From Armigeres subalbatus (Eukaryota > Arthropoda > Insecta > Diptera > Culicidae), in NCBI RefSeq assembly GCF_024139115.2, contig NC_085141.1, positions 396,082,042 through 396,146,041 of the forward strand: a stretch of DNA of 64,000 nt, read 5' to 3'. The position numbers were made by a program, and so were the translations under genes. The number at the start of each line of letters is the position of its first letter. The first letter of the stretch is position 1. The notes under the pieces were generated by a model, which did not search any database, was not told where the DNA came from, and saw nothing but the letters and a program-made list of their open reading frames with translations. Shown here in pieces: positions 46,001 through 58,135 of this stretch.

Positions 46001-48140
46001 CAATCCATCTAGAAAACAAATCGGTTCTTCAAAATCACTCACAAATTTTTTACAACTTTTTTACATATAAATGCTCAAAATTTAAAAATCAAATGCAAAT
46101 TGAACGAACAACCATTTCATCATTTAATTTATAAAGCTTTCCAATTTCATCATAACATTTTTCCTTAAGTACGGTTCTTATGCAGAACTGTATAAAAATC
46201 TGCCATCCGCTTATTAGGTATGAATCAGGAAATTAGTGTGTTATTAATGGTTGTGCTTTCAATTATTGTGTTATGAATTGTTATGTCATATTGTTGTGCT
46301 CGACACATATTTTACTCTAGAGACATTATTACTAGAAACAAATCTGATTTTGACGGAATAAAAATTAAACAATAAGGATTGCCACGAAACATCATCAGAA
46401 AAAAAATCATAAACGAGATTGTACCTAGTATGACAAACAAAAAGAGATCGTAGGAAATGATACGCTTTTTGTATAACGAAATTAGAACGAAAAAATAAGC
46501 ACTCTGTACAAACACAGTAGGGCCATACCCTTTAACAGTTGATAACACAAATACTGAAATATTCACAAAGCATCCCAACATACTCGGTGTGTATCTCTCT
46601 AAACTTGGTCCGGTTTAACTTTTTGCGAACCCTTTTTTTCTCCCCCCGAATACCTATGCATACGGTTGGCTTAGAAAACAACGAAACGAGCAGCAACGGA
46701 GAGGCAAGAGTTTCCGGACGGGGTGACCGTCCTTCGTCGGTGGCGATGATCCGGGAAACAACATTTACTTACATTATAAACAAATAAATGCCCCTCACGG
46801 GAGTTTTGAAAAATGTCCTTTTAACCGCGCCAGTATGCGATATACACATTTTAAAATAAAAGTTTCGCCTCGGGTGGAGTCGGGGTCGCTTCGAAGGCGA
46901 ACCTTTAGTGCAACTCAGATGTGTCCAATGTGTTAGCATCACCGCAAAGTCTTATCCACTGGCACACAAAGTCTTCGCTTTTCAATTTGAGTAACCATAA
47001 AAAGATGATGCATCATTTGTAAAACACAAACTAAGCCATCAACAAAGTTTATATATTTTATGAAATACTCCTAAAAATTGTGATCGAGTTTAATCATTCA
47101 AATCAATTTTGATGCACATACAAAATAGTGAGTGGGATCCTACCTATATGGATTCTTTGATTGAATGCCCACATTATTAAATTTTAAATCTTGATTCACT
47201 GGACCTCATCTCAAATTTTTAGTTTTTATTCTTAGACACATAAAAAAGATGAACACATATTTTTATTTTCTTTTGCGAAAGAATTGAATACCTCTGGTAT
47301 GACAAACATTACTTTTCGGTGGATACAAAAGTTCACAAACATGAACTTTTTCACCTGCAGTGGAACAGATAGATCCTGAGAGAAGCTAACTAAATCCCAT
47401 TCATATCGAGTTTACCTCGGAAACGTGAATATTGAATGTAAGTCAGAGATCCTCGAAAAAGTCCAAATGGATTCTCCCGTAGAGTTTTCATTGAATTCAT
47501 TAAAATTTGATCCGAGTACAATATAAATCCAACCCACAATCAGTTCATTGAAAATGCACTTACAAGGCAATTTGCCGTTCAAATAAACCTCTCCTGCATG
47601 AAGATCCCATCGTCTTCGCAATCGTCAATTTGAGCCATGATAAAAGCTCCATTCGACAGCCAATCAAACTGACATTCCGGAATCCTTTTATTTCTTTACC
47701 ACAGGTACTTTTCGGTTTTATGCTTCGGTTTCTGCATCCATGTTCCCCCGGAAGCTACACACAATAATGCGGGAAAGTTCTTTCTGGAGGATTCGCACCC
47801 CGTATGATGCGATTGGGGCACACGTGATAATACCTTTTCCCATTTCGCTTCCCATCTTCTCGATGGGCGCATAAAGACACTTTTATCGTGTTGATCCAAT
47901 TTCAATTTTATCGCTCTTTTCGACTTTTTCGACACATGTTCTTTTGCTGGTGCGATGTGGATGATGAGGATGATTCGAAATGGCACTCGAAATGTTTGTC
48001 AGGTTCCGATAGGATAAGTATTGATTTTCTTTTTAATTATTTCCGCTTAAATGAATATTTAACATTTATTTCAATTCCACCATTTTATAATTTTTGTCTA
48101 TACGTATTTAGGCTTCAACAGTCTCGTAAATGACACGATT
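46001..48140. other. No gene recognised
   Basis: 46570-46950 and 47600-48000 have mixed composition and look single copy; the rest is AT-rich. Frames up to 96 codons (47696-47986 minus) lack recognisable motifs. Confidence 0.4.
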
Positions 48141-48145
48141 TGACT

Positions 48146-49400
<1,255 letters not shown>

Positions 49401-49439
49401 ATTGTTGGAAATGAATAATTATCATAAACATTCACTGCT

Positions 49440-49530
49440 TTCGGGGGGGTAGGGGGTAATCGAACCTAGATTCCATAGCATATGCGTCTTTACAATTGAC
49501 GTCGATAAACGCACGGCCACAAAGCCCACA
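49440..49530 (-). mobile_element. Possible tRNA-like SINE scrap (antisense)
   Basis: Minus-strand GGAATCTAGGTTCGATTAC holds a B-box-like GGTTCGATTAC, preceded by GTGGCCGTGCGTTTATCG. No flanking body recognised. Confidence 0.35.
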
Positions 49531-49659
49531 TGTTTGTGATTTTTTTTTTGTTTTCATTCTTATTTTTCCATTGAATCTAAAGGTCTTAATTGACTTAAAT
49601 TAGGCCACGTTGAAAAACAAACTGGGTGTACGCCAAAATTGTTCTAAAACAATATTTTG

Positions 49660-51240
49660 ATAAATCCTGGAGGCAGAAAGGTCTGATTTTGTCTGCAAGA
49701 GTTGCTAAAAGGAATCCCAAGAAATGTCCGAAGAAATTTCCAATAAAATGACTGGATGAATTTCCAAAGTAGCGCCTGTAGTAATTAAATTACAGAATTC
49801 CTGAAATTATCCCGAAGGAATTTCTAATAGAATTCCCAAAAAAAATCCAGTGAAATTTCTCAAAGAATTTCTGAAGGAATAGCTAAAGCAATTCCTCAAT
49901 AAATTCCTAAACTCGGAAATTAGTTAATTCTTAAAGCTTCCAAATGAACTATAAAAAATCCAAGGGAACACCTAAAACAACCGAAGAAATGTTTGAATAA
50001 ATTTACAAAGAAATTTTTGGGTAAATTTCAAAAGAACTGATGAAAGAATTTCTAAGGGAAATTCCGACGGCTTTTTCCGAATGCATCTTCGGAGGAATCT
50101 GTAAGGAAATTTTCAAATGTGCTCCCAAAGGAATTTCCAAAATCGTAGGAAATTCCTAACAAAAAATACCCAATGAAGTTTTCAGAACAATACCTTAAGA
50201 AGTTTCCTAAAGTTCGTCTGAAGAAATTTCGGAATAAAATCTTTTAAAAGGAAACAGAAATTTTATTTAAATCCTAAATCATTTTCATTTACAGGAATTT
50301 CAAAAGGAAGTAACGGAATTTTTGAAGGTTTTGCGAAAGTATTTCCGAAGAGATACTTCAAAGAATTTTAGAGGGAGCTCTTGAAGGAATTTGCGGAAGT
50401 TCCTTCAAGTAACTTTCAAATGAATTTCTAGAAGCATTTCCGAAGTAATTCCCAAATGAATTTCCAAAGAAAATCATAGAGAAATAGAGAACCTATAGAA
50501 GAATTTCTTAATGAATTTCCGAAGCAATTTCTCAGGAAGTTTTCTATAGTTTTCCTAAAGAAATTCCTGAATAAATTTCTAAAGGAATATCTCAAAGAAT
50601 TTTCGAAGAACTCCTAAGAATTTCCAGTGAAATTTCTAAAGATTTTTCTGGAAAAATTCCTGCAGGAATTTTTGAAGAAATTTTTGAAGGAAATTCCTGA
50701 GAAAATCTCAAATAAGATACTCAGCTTTAGTGGAGAAATTTCTGAATGAATTCCTACCAGGGCCGGATTTATGGGGGCCAGGGGGCCATGGCCCCGGGCC
50801 CCCACAAATCTTATGTACCAAAACCCACCTTTTTTGTACATTTTGGGGCCCCCACATACCGTCGGCCCCGGGGCCCCCTTCCGGCTAAATCCGGTCCTGA
50901 TTCCTACAAAAATTACCGGATGAAATCCTAAAAGAATCTATAAGAATTCCTTTGAAAAAAGTACAATGCATGTTATTCTCAAATGAATTTTTGCAGACGA
51001 AGGAATTTTTTAAGAAATTTCAGATGAAACTCCTAAAGAAATTTTCAAAGTGAATTTCTAAAAACAAGTCCGATGAATTTCCTAAAGGAGTTTCTATAAA
51101 TATTCTTAACAAAATTTTCAGAGAAATCTCTTAAGGATTTTCTGAAACGATTTTCGAAGGATTTTCCAAAGAATTCCTGAAGCAATTTCCTAAAGAAATT
51201 TCCAAAGCATTATGCGAAGGTATTTTTTAAGGATTTTTTG
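49660..51240. repeat. Long decayed 12/24-bp minisatellite relic
   Basis: Over 1.5 kb of degenerate GAAGGAATTTC, AAATTTCCAAAG and CTAAAGAAATTCCTG words, the largest relic in the window. A small hAT MITE (50758-50899) interrupts it. Composition is much AT-richer than the intact array. Confidence 0.75.
50758..50899. mobile_element. 142-bp GC-rich hAT-like MITE with 8-bp TSD
   Basis: CAGGGCCGGATTTA and TAAATCCGGTCCTG are TIRs (one mismatch) flanked by ATTCCTAC at 50750-50757 and 50900-50907. The interior is G/C runs (GGGGGCCAGGGGGCCATGG) that pair in inverted fashion around ACCTTTTTTGTACA. CAGGGCCGGATTTA-type ends with 8-bp TSDs are widespread in hAT MITEs. Confidence 0.93.
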
Positions 51241-51250
51241 AAGAACCCTT

Positions 51251-51561
51251 CGTGACCCCAAATGGTCGGGGCGAAATGCGACGTGTGCGTGTGCACGGAT
51301 GCTTCGAGGATGCACCTTGGGATTTTCTAGATCGTCAACCCTTATCTCGGCAGTCTCCCAGACGTACTTCCAAAACATTTTCTGACGGTCTTCCTGACGC
51401 GCATTTTAGTAATCCAAACCACATGGCCTTGTTATTTTTTCATCAACCATATATTTTATTCTTCGTTTATTAACTACTTGAATTCAGCTCACCTTTTGAA
51501 ATCAGCGTCAGGATCCAAAAAATAACCTGACAGGATCGCCAAAATGCGTGACCCCAAATGG
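51251..51561. other. 281-bp block flanked by 15-bp direct repeats
   Basis: CGTGACCCCAAATGG occurs exactly at 51251-51265 and 51547-51561. The block between has a GTGTGCGTGTGCACGG start, a different composition from the minisatellite relics on both sides, and no poly(A). It could be an insertion with a long TSD or a recombination product. Confidence 0.55.
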
Positions 51562-51659
51562 CCTTACAAGAATAGGCCGAATCATGGCTTACTGCTTACC
51601 GATTGACATGCTGCTGTTTGAATTTATAAACACACGCTGAAGGTTATCTACCCAAACCC

Positions 51660-51830
51660 CACAAACCCCTAAAGGAAATTCCGAAGGGATTCTTGGAATT
51701 TACGAAAGAACTCAAAAAGGAATTGCCCCAAAGGAGCTTCTAAAACTATTTTCGAAGAAATCAAAGGAATCTTTACAGAAATTTCTGAAGGAACTTGCGG
51801 AAGAATTCCTTAACCGATTCAATACGGATG
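51660..51830. repeat. Decayed minisatellite relic
   Basis: AAAGGAAATTCCGAAGGG, GGAATTTACGAAAGAAC and GGAACTTGCGGAAGAATTCC words continue the 49660-51240 pattern. Confidence 0.6.
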
Positions 51831-51974
51831 GGTCATATATATGACCAAAGAATGAAATTGACTGTCAACATTCGGTTTTATAAGATACATCAGAACTTCC
51901 TTCAGCAAAGTTAAGAAAAATATTGAACATGTATGGTTATGGGCTGTTATGGGTAAAACGATGATCTAGAGCAG

Positions 51975-52080
51975 CGGTTCTCAACCTTCTCAACCTTTTG
52001 GATTCATTGAGGTATTTTTATCGTCGTACACACTTAATTTTTTTTACCGGGATCTCAGCAAAATATTGAACTTTTACCGA
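51975..52080 (+). mobile_element. Orphan hAT-like terminus
   Basis: CAGCGGTTCTCAACCTTCTC at about 51975 is a classic hAT MITE start of the Charlie type. The expected complement GGTTGAGAACCGCTG is not found downstream. Within 110 bp the sequence passes into a CCGGGATCTCAGCAAAA foldback-like tract and then the 24-bp array, so the element is truncated. Confidence 0.5.
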
Positions 52081-52084
52081 GATT

Positions 52085-52732
52085 CGCACAGCTTCCGAGT
52101 CTTTTGAAAGAAGGCTTCCGAACCTCTTGGAAAGAAGCCTCTGAACCCTTTGGAATGAGGTCTCTAAAGCTCTTTAAAAGAGGCTTCCGAGCCTCTTGAA
52201 AGAAGGCTTCTGAGAATCTTGAAAGAAGGCTTCCAACCTCTTATAAAGTGGCTTCCGAGACTCTTGAAAGAAGACCTCTAAATCATTCAGAAGGAGGCCT
52301 CTAAGGCTCTTAGAGGCTTCCGATTCTCTTGAAAGAAGGCTGTCGAACCTCCCGAAAAAGGCTTTAAAACCTCTTGAAAGGATGCTTCCGAGCTTCTCGA
52401 AAAAAAGGCTTCTGAGAATCTTAAAATGTGGCTTCCATGCCCATGGCCATGTGGATGCCCTTTTGAAAAGAGGCTTTCAAGATTTTTTAAAAGGACTCCC
52501 CATCTTGAAAAAAGACTATTTACACTCTTGAAAAAAGGCTTCCAAGCCTTTTGAAAGGAGGCCTCTGAACCATTTGGAATGGGCCTCTAAGGCTCTTGAA
52601 GAAGGCTTCTGAGTATCTTGAAAGGAGGTTTTCGACCCTTTTGAAAGTATGCTTCCGAGCTTCTTGAAAGGGGTTTGAAAAGGCTTCTGAGACTCTTGAA
52701 AGAAGGCTTCCGAATCTCTTGAAAAGAGGTCC
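52085..52732. repeat. Second ~24-bp minisatellite (GAGGCTTCCGAGCCTCTTGA)
   Basis: Tandem ~24-bp units of GAGGCTTCCGAGCCTC plus TTGAAAGA with heavy substitution and some length drift. The unit is a partial palindrome (GAGGCTtccGAGCCTC). It differs in sequence from the 7643 array but shares the unit length. It continues after the LINE and SINE insertions to about 55460. Confidence 0.85.
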
Positions 52733-54607
52733 GCCAACGATACGCGGCTCTTGAGAAGGAAGTAAAACGCTCATGTCGACGGGACAAGCGAGCGTGGGCA
52801 GACTCTCTTGCCGACGAAGGAGAGAGAGCCGCCGCAAAGGGGACATTCGCCTCCTCTACGATATCTCACGACGCCTCAGCGGGCGAAGATGAATGCAACG
52901 ATGTCTGTGAAAGACGCGAATGATCAGTTATTGACCGACCCAACTGACCAGCTGAAACGCTGGTTTGGGCACTTCGAACAACTTTTCAAGTGCCAGCCAG
53001 GCCATCACCACCTCGGCATGATCTGCCCAGGATCCGACGTATAACACGCGTCAATACCGAAGCTCCATCACTGCTAGAGATTCAAACAGCCATCCAAAGC
53101 ATGAAATCGAACAAAGCCCCAGGGTTGACCGCATATCAGCCGAGATGCTCAAAGCTGACCCCATGACCTCCGCTCAACTACTGCATCGTTTATTTCATAA
53201 TATCTGGGACACCGCAACTTTCCCGGTCGACTGGATGCAAGGTATCTTAGTAAAGGTGCCCAAAAAGGGTGACCTGACTGTATGCGATAACTGGCGAGGC
53301 ATTATGTTGCTGTGTACCGTTCTCAAAGTTCTGTGCAAAATTATCCTAGCCCGGATTCAGGAGAAGATCGATGCGACTCTCCGGCGGCAGCAAGCCGGAT
53401 TCCGTGCCTGAAGATCCTGGACCATATTGTCACGCTCCGCATCATTCTGGAGCAGGTCAACGAATTCCAAGAGTCCCTTTACTTGGTATTCGTTGACTAC
53501 GAAAAAGCTTTCGACCGTCTCAATCACGAGAATATGTGGGGCGCCCTGAGACGCAAGGGAGTTCCTGAGAAAATCATCGGCCTCATCGAAGCACAGTACG
53601 AGGCCTTTTCGTGTAGAGTGCTGCACAATGGGGTCCTGTCCGACCCTATCCGGGTCGTAGTTGGTGTGAGGCAAGGATGTATCCTATCACCGTTACTGTT
53701 CCTTATGGTAATCGACGAGATTCTGGTAGGTGCGATTGATTGTGAATCAAACCGCGGGCTGTTATGGCAGCCTATAACCATGGAGCATCTAAACGACTTC
53801 GAATTGGCTGATGACGTTGCACTCCTCGCGCAACGGCGCTCTGATATGCAGAGTAAGCTCAACGACCTTGCCGAGCGCTCCTCTTCGGCAGGTTTAGTCA
53901 TCAACGTCAACAAAACCAAATCGTTGGATGTAAACACGGCGACTCCTTCCAGTTTCACAGTAGCCGGGCAACCAGTGGAGAATGTTGAAAGCTTCCAATA
54001 TCTTGGTAGCCAAATGGCGTCGGACGGCGGTACCAAGATCGACATAGGCGCACGGATCAAGAAAGCAAGGGCTGCCTTTGCGAGTTTAAGAAATATCTGG
54101 AAAAACAGGCAGATAAGTGAACGCACCAAAATACGAATTTTCAACTCTAACGTGAAATCTGTGCTGTTATACGCTAGCGAAACATGGTGTGTATCAGTGG
54201 AGAACACTCAACGGCTGCAGGTGTTCATTAACAGATGCCTGCGGTATATAATTCGGGCCTGGTGGCCTCACAACTGGATCTCAAACAATGAGCTCCATCG
54301 TCGTTGTCACCAGAGGCCGATAGCAACAGAAATTCGGGATCGGAAGTGGGGCTGGGTCGGCCACACTCTACGTAGGGGCGGAAACGAAATCTGTAAACAA
54401 GCATTAGACTGGAACCCAGCGGGACATCGCAGCAGAGGCAGACCCAGAGGCTCATGGCGGCGAAGCCTCAATAAAGAAAGAAGTCGACCGAAATCTAACC
54501 TGGCAACAGGTTAAAGCGATAGCCGGGCAACGCTCAGGATGGAGATCTTTCAAGTCGGCCCTTTGCACCACCGGAGGTGTACAGGATCCGTAAGTAAGTA
54601 AGTAAGT
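52733..54607 (+). mobile_element. 5'-truncated non-LTR retrotransposon (RTE/JAM-like LINE)
   Basis: It starts abruptly in the region between endonuclease and RT and runs to a stop codon at 54591-54593, followed by a short (GTAA)n tail at 54590-54607, as expected for a 5'-truncated target-primed insertion. The 24-bp array lies on both sides. No clear TSD was found, partly because the target is repetitive. RTE-type is inferred from the microsatellite tail and C-terminal style. Confidence 0.88.
52740..54593 (+). pseudogene. Reverse transcriptase ORF, frameshifted
   Basis: The protein would copy element RNA into DNA at the target site. In order I see VKRSCRRDKRAWADSL (52769), LLTDPTDQLKRWFGHFEQLF (52929), IQSMKSNKAPG (53095), VPKKGDLTVCDNWRG (53253), VFVDYEKAFDRL (53488, with the catalytic Asp), GVRQGCILSPLLF (53663), ELADDVALL (53802, the usual F/YADD changed to LADD), a C-terminal FINRCLRYIIRAWWP (54225) and GRPRGSWRRSL (54435). 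The frame changes at least four times (about 53035, 53120, 53400 and 54475), so it cannot make one protein. The longest intact piece is 53312-54514. The endonuclease is missing. Confidence 0.88.
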
Positions 54608-54671
54608 CTAGGGATCTTGCAAGGAGACCTCTGAGTCTTTATAAGAGAGAATCATCCGAGCCTCCATCCGA
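54608..54671. repeat. 24-bp array segment between LINE and SINE
   Basis: CTTGCAAGGAGACCTCTGAG and CATCCGAGCCTCCATCCG words belong to the 52085 array. Confidence 0.6.
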
Positions 54672-54966
54672 GGAGGGGCCCTCCTTAGCCGTGCGGTAAG
54701 ACGCGCTGCTACAAAGCAAGACCATGCTGAGGGTGGCTGGGTTCGATTCCTGGTGCCAGTCTAGGCAATTTTCGGATTGGAAATTGTATCGACTTCCCTG
54801 GGCATAAAAGTATCATCGTATTAGCCTCATGATATACGAATGCAAAAATGGTAACTTGGCTTAGAAACTTCGCTGTTAATAACTGTGTAAGTGCTCAATG
54901 AACACTAAGCTGCGAGGCGGCTCTGTCCCAGTTTGGGGATGTAATGCCTATAAGAAGAAGAAGAAG
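54672..54966 (+). mobile_element. tRNA-derived SINE, Feilai-like
   Basis: The tRNA-related head has an A-box region TAGCCGTGCGGTAAG and a B box GGGTTCGATTCCT at normal spacing (about 54686 and 54748). A body of about 200 bp follows, then an (AAG)n tail at 54952-54966. This organisation matches the Feilai SINE of Aedes. TCCGAGCCTC lies on both sides (about 54657 and 54967) and may be the TSD, but the target array repeats that word. It would be transcribed by Pol III and mobilised by a LINE in trans. Confidence 0.85.
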
Positions 54967-55460
54967 AATCCGAGCCTCGTGAAAGAAGGCTCTTGATATT
55001 CTTCATAGGATGCTTTGTAGCCTTTTGAAAGGAGGTTTTTGTTCTTCTTCTTCTTCTGAGAATCTTGAATAGAGGCTTCCAAGCCTTTTAAGAAAAGGCG
55101 TACCATTCCCTTACAATGGGGCTCCGAGCTTCTTGAAAGGAGTTTCCGAGCTTTTTGGAAGAAGTCTTGTGATACTCCTAAAAGGACGTCTCTGAGGCTC
55201 TTGAAATGAGGCTTCCGAGCCGTTTGGAAGAAAGTTTCCGAGCCTCTTGAAAGGTGGCTTCCGAGCCTCTTGAAAAGAGGCTTCCGAGTCTCTCAAAAGG
55301 AGGCTTCCGAACCTCTTAAAAGAAGGCTTCCGAGTCTCTTGAAAAGGGGCTTCCGAGCCTGTTTAAAAAAGCCAACGAAACCTCGTGGAAGGCCTTTTGA
55401 AAGGAGGCTTCCGAAGCTCTTGAAAGGAAGCTTACGAGCCGCTTTAAAGGCGTCAAGTAA
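54967..55460. repeat. ~24-bp minisatellite, right segment
   Basis: It continues the 52085 array (GAGGCTTCCGAgCCTCTTGA with AAAG/AAAA variants) to about 55460. A (TTC)n run lies near 55040. Confidence 0.85.
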
Positions 55461-56232
55461 GACAGACGTATAATTAAAATCGAAATCAGTTTATACAAAG
55501 ATATAAAGAAACCTGAGACAGTGGAAGTTGTGTAAGGAAGGAGATCATCCAGGTAAAACCCTCCATCAGAACCCTAATAGAATCATTTGTTTGAGAAACT
55601 GCAGAAACTGCAATACGACAAACTGGCTACCCTACACTTATGCGTTTCATATGTGTTTTGCAACTCTATTTGCTTTTTTGTTTTGGTTCTTCCCATTATA
55701 TTGTAGTGCGTTTTGCGCCTGTTGAGAAAGTGTTGGTTCGGTGAGAGCGAAATGTGACAGCTGAGCATGTGCTCCAGCACTTTTTAATTCGACAAGTGTC
55801 GAATTACCGGGGCACGAATTAAAAATTGTCGAATTAAATGGTGTCGTATGTGCGGGGCTCTACAGTATATCCATTTCACACAATTTAGATAAAACAACAA
55901 AAAACTGTTTTTAAACAAATTGGAACCGAATCTTTCGAATTATTCGATACAGATCAATAGTTTTTTAGCAAAACTCAACACCCTGGGGCGCTGCCAGTGC
56001 AAAAACTGTAAGCAGTACTCCATAATTGCTCTTCAAAGTGCTTTGCGTACACATATATAGTTTCTCAAACAAACGAATAAAAATTCATACATCCCTTAAC
56101 AAATTTTTTTTATTCGTATTATTTGCCAGGATACGTATTTTTCGACGAGGATTCAGAATAAATAAAAATTTCATTTTGGCCAAAAATGTTACATATGCAG
56201 TTTCTCAAACAAACGGTTCAATTGAAAACTAA
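55461..56232. other. Unassigned DNA with a possible TIR-element end
   Basis: 55780-55866 contains AATTCGACAAGTGTCGAATT (palindrome) and ends GGGGCTCTACAGT. The minus-strand reading ACTGTAGAGCCCCGC looks like a transposon terminus, but no partner was found. TTTGAGAAACTGCAgAAACTG near 55590 is echoed by GCAGTTTCTCAAACAAACG at 56196. Confidence 0.4.
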
Positions 56233-56777
56233 CCCGACCAGTAGATAGTAACAGATTTATATCAGGCCTTGTTATTCTGTTACAGCAGTTTCTTATAACA
56301 GCGGTTGTTATAAAACATGTACCATTAGTAGTTAAAATAACAAAAATTGTAACAAAATCTCTTCTAGTTTTAACAAAAATATTACTGAATATGTTATTTT
56401 TTGAACAAAATTATAACTCGTTGTGTTACATAAAAAGGGGTGAAAATAGCTTATACTATAACAAATTATGTTCTAATGATTATCCATAATGTAGGCAATT
56501 AACTTCGTCCAGCTGTTTCTACTTTGAATATAAGTTCAAGTTATACTGTAGGTGGTACCTTCGTTTTTTCCAATTGCTATCTACCAAAAATGTAGGCAAT
56601 TTTTTTTCGGTTGAAATAAACATAACACATTATGTTATAATCATGTTATGACGATCATGAAATTTTCTTTCCTTCATCTTTGGCAGAGAATTTATAACAA
56701 AATTATTGCATGTTTTGTTATTTGTAACACATATTGATATAATTGTGATAAAATTTTGTTATGACTAACTGGTCGGG
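56233..56777. mobile_element. 545-bp MITE with CCCGACCAGT ends
   Basis: CCCGACCAGTaGATAGTAAC and TTATGACTAACTGGTCGGG are imperfect TIRs. GTTATA and TGTTAC words recur throughout in both orientations. AA at both flanks allows a 2-bp TSD. No coding capacity. Confidence 0.75.
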
Positions 56778-57345
56778 AAACGCTACCTACTTCCCCTAAT
56801 GTGCTAATTTTTATCGTGGGTTTACCTTCGTTGTTGACCGTGATCGTTTCGGTTGCGCCAAGCCAGTGAACGTCGAGTAACCATCCAACGTTCCGGTCAC
56901 GAGTTCCTAACTATGTGAGAGGTAGGAGTCGCTGTTCAAGAACACCCTAGAAAGATTTGTTCCGACCGTCGTTCCGGCCACAAGTTCCTAACTACGTCAG
57001 CTGTAGGAGTCGCTGTTCAAGAACACCCTAGAAAGATTTGTTCCGACCGTCACAGTTAAAGTTTCCCATGGGCGCCGCCATTTTGCCCTGAACTCCGCGA
57101 CGCCGTCAATCTGTTCCACGATTCGCTCGGCGTGGAGAACCAGGCGACTGGGAAATCAAGTCAACGGATCAGTGCACCGAACCAGACCGAAGGAGCCGGA
57201 AAGTTGCTGTAGCGGAACGGTGAAGGGCCCCGACAACAATTGATCGTAACCAAGAAGTGTGGAGAAGGTAGGAAGTAGACTGTATTGAAAGTGGGAAGAA
57301 AATGTACCTGTATGCAGATTTGAATAAAGTGGGTAAAGTTGCTAA
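56778..57345 (+). other. GC-richer block with 81-bp tandem duplication (LTR-like?)
   Basis: 56890-56970 and 56971-57051 are near-identical 81-bp direct repeats starting GTTCCGGtCACgAGTTCC. Downstream come GGGCGCCGCCATTTTGCCC and an AATAAAG polyadenylation-like signal at about 57324. Length and composition would suit part of a solo LTR or a retroelement 5' region, but I cannot define TG/CA termini or a TSD. Confidence 0.4.
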
Positions 57346-57379
57346 TCGTTATTCAAGTGTTTTCTTGGTCGCGAAGAGT

Positions 57380-58135
57380 CAAGCGCGTATGCCGACCCTG
57401 AGGTGTTGAAGAGGGGAGTCTCATGTGTGCCAAAGGCTGCCCCATTAGTTGCAGTATTATCAGAACATTTACGACAATCCAAACTGTCCCCAAGTTCAGA
57501 TCTTGGAGTTCTAAGCAATCAACGATAAGATGTACGATGTCCCCACCATCCGTATGACTTGAATTAGCTCCTATGAACATTATTACACCTTCATGGGCAT
57601 TTTACCAGAATATCTATGACAAAACTGCCCTCTAGTTCATTTAGTGATGCTCTGCACAACCAACATTCGTACGAGTTGTATTGGTTCAATAGAACATCAT
57701 TTAATCAACGCCAATCCAAAATGTCCTTAAGTTCAGATATTGACGATCCCTTGTTGTGCTTTGGATTACCTCCTAGGGACGTCATAATAAGTACCATTTT
57801 GGACACTAAGCAGTATTATTAGAATATATACAACAGTCCAAACTGTTAGATTTTGATATTCCAAATAACCAAAATGACAATATGCGATGGCCTCACCATT
57901 GTCATGAGTTGTATTAGCTCCTAGGGATAACATAATACCATTATTGAGACTTTATAGCACTATCATGATATTTACGAAAATTCAAACAGTCCTCAAGTTC
58001 AGATAATTATATTCTTAGCAATCAACAAGAAGATATGCGATGTCTTCATTCTTATGGGTAGGATTAGCGGAGGCATCTTCACATCATTATAGACACATTA
58101 CACTATTCTCAAAACATCCATGATTCAAAAATTAA
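57380..58135. repeat. Decayed ~150-bp tandem repeat
   Basis: CAAACTGTCCcCAAGTTCAG recurs in altered form near 57478, 57716, 57837 and 57983. ATTAGCTCCTAgGGA and ATATGCGATG words fall between. Copies are strongly diverged. Confidence 0.65.

Noticed and set aside
54740..54760. Genuine tRNA gene at the B box
   Set aside because: No cloverleaf or acceptor stem. The tRNA-like head continues into a SINE body and (AAG)n tail.
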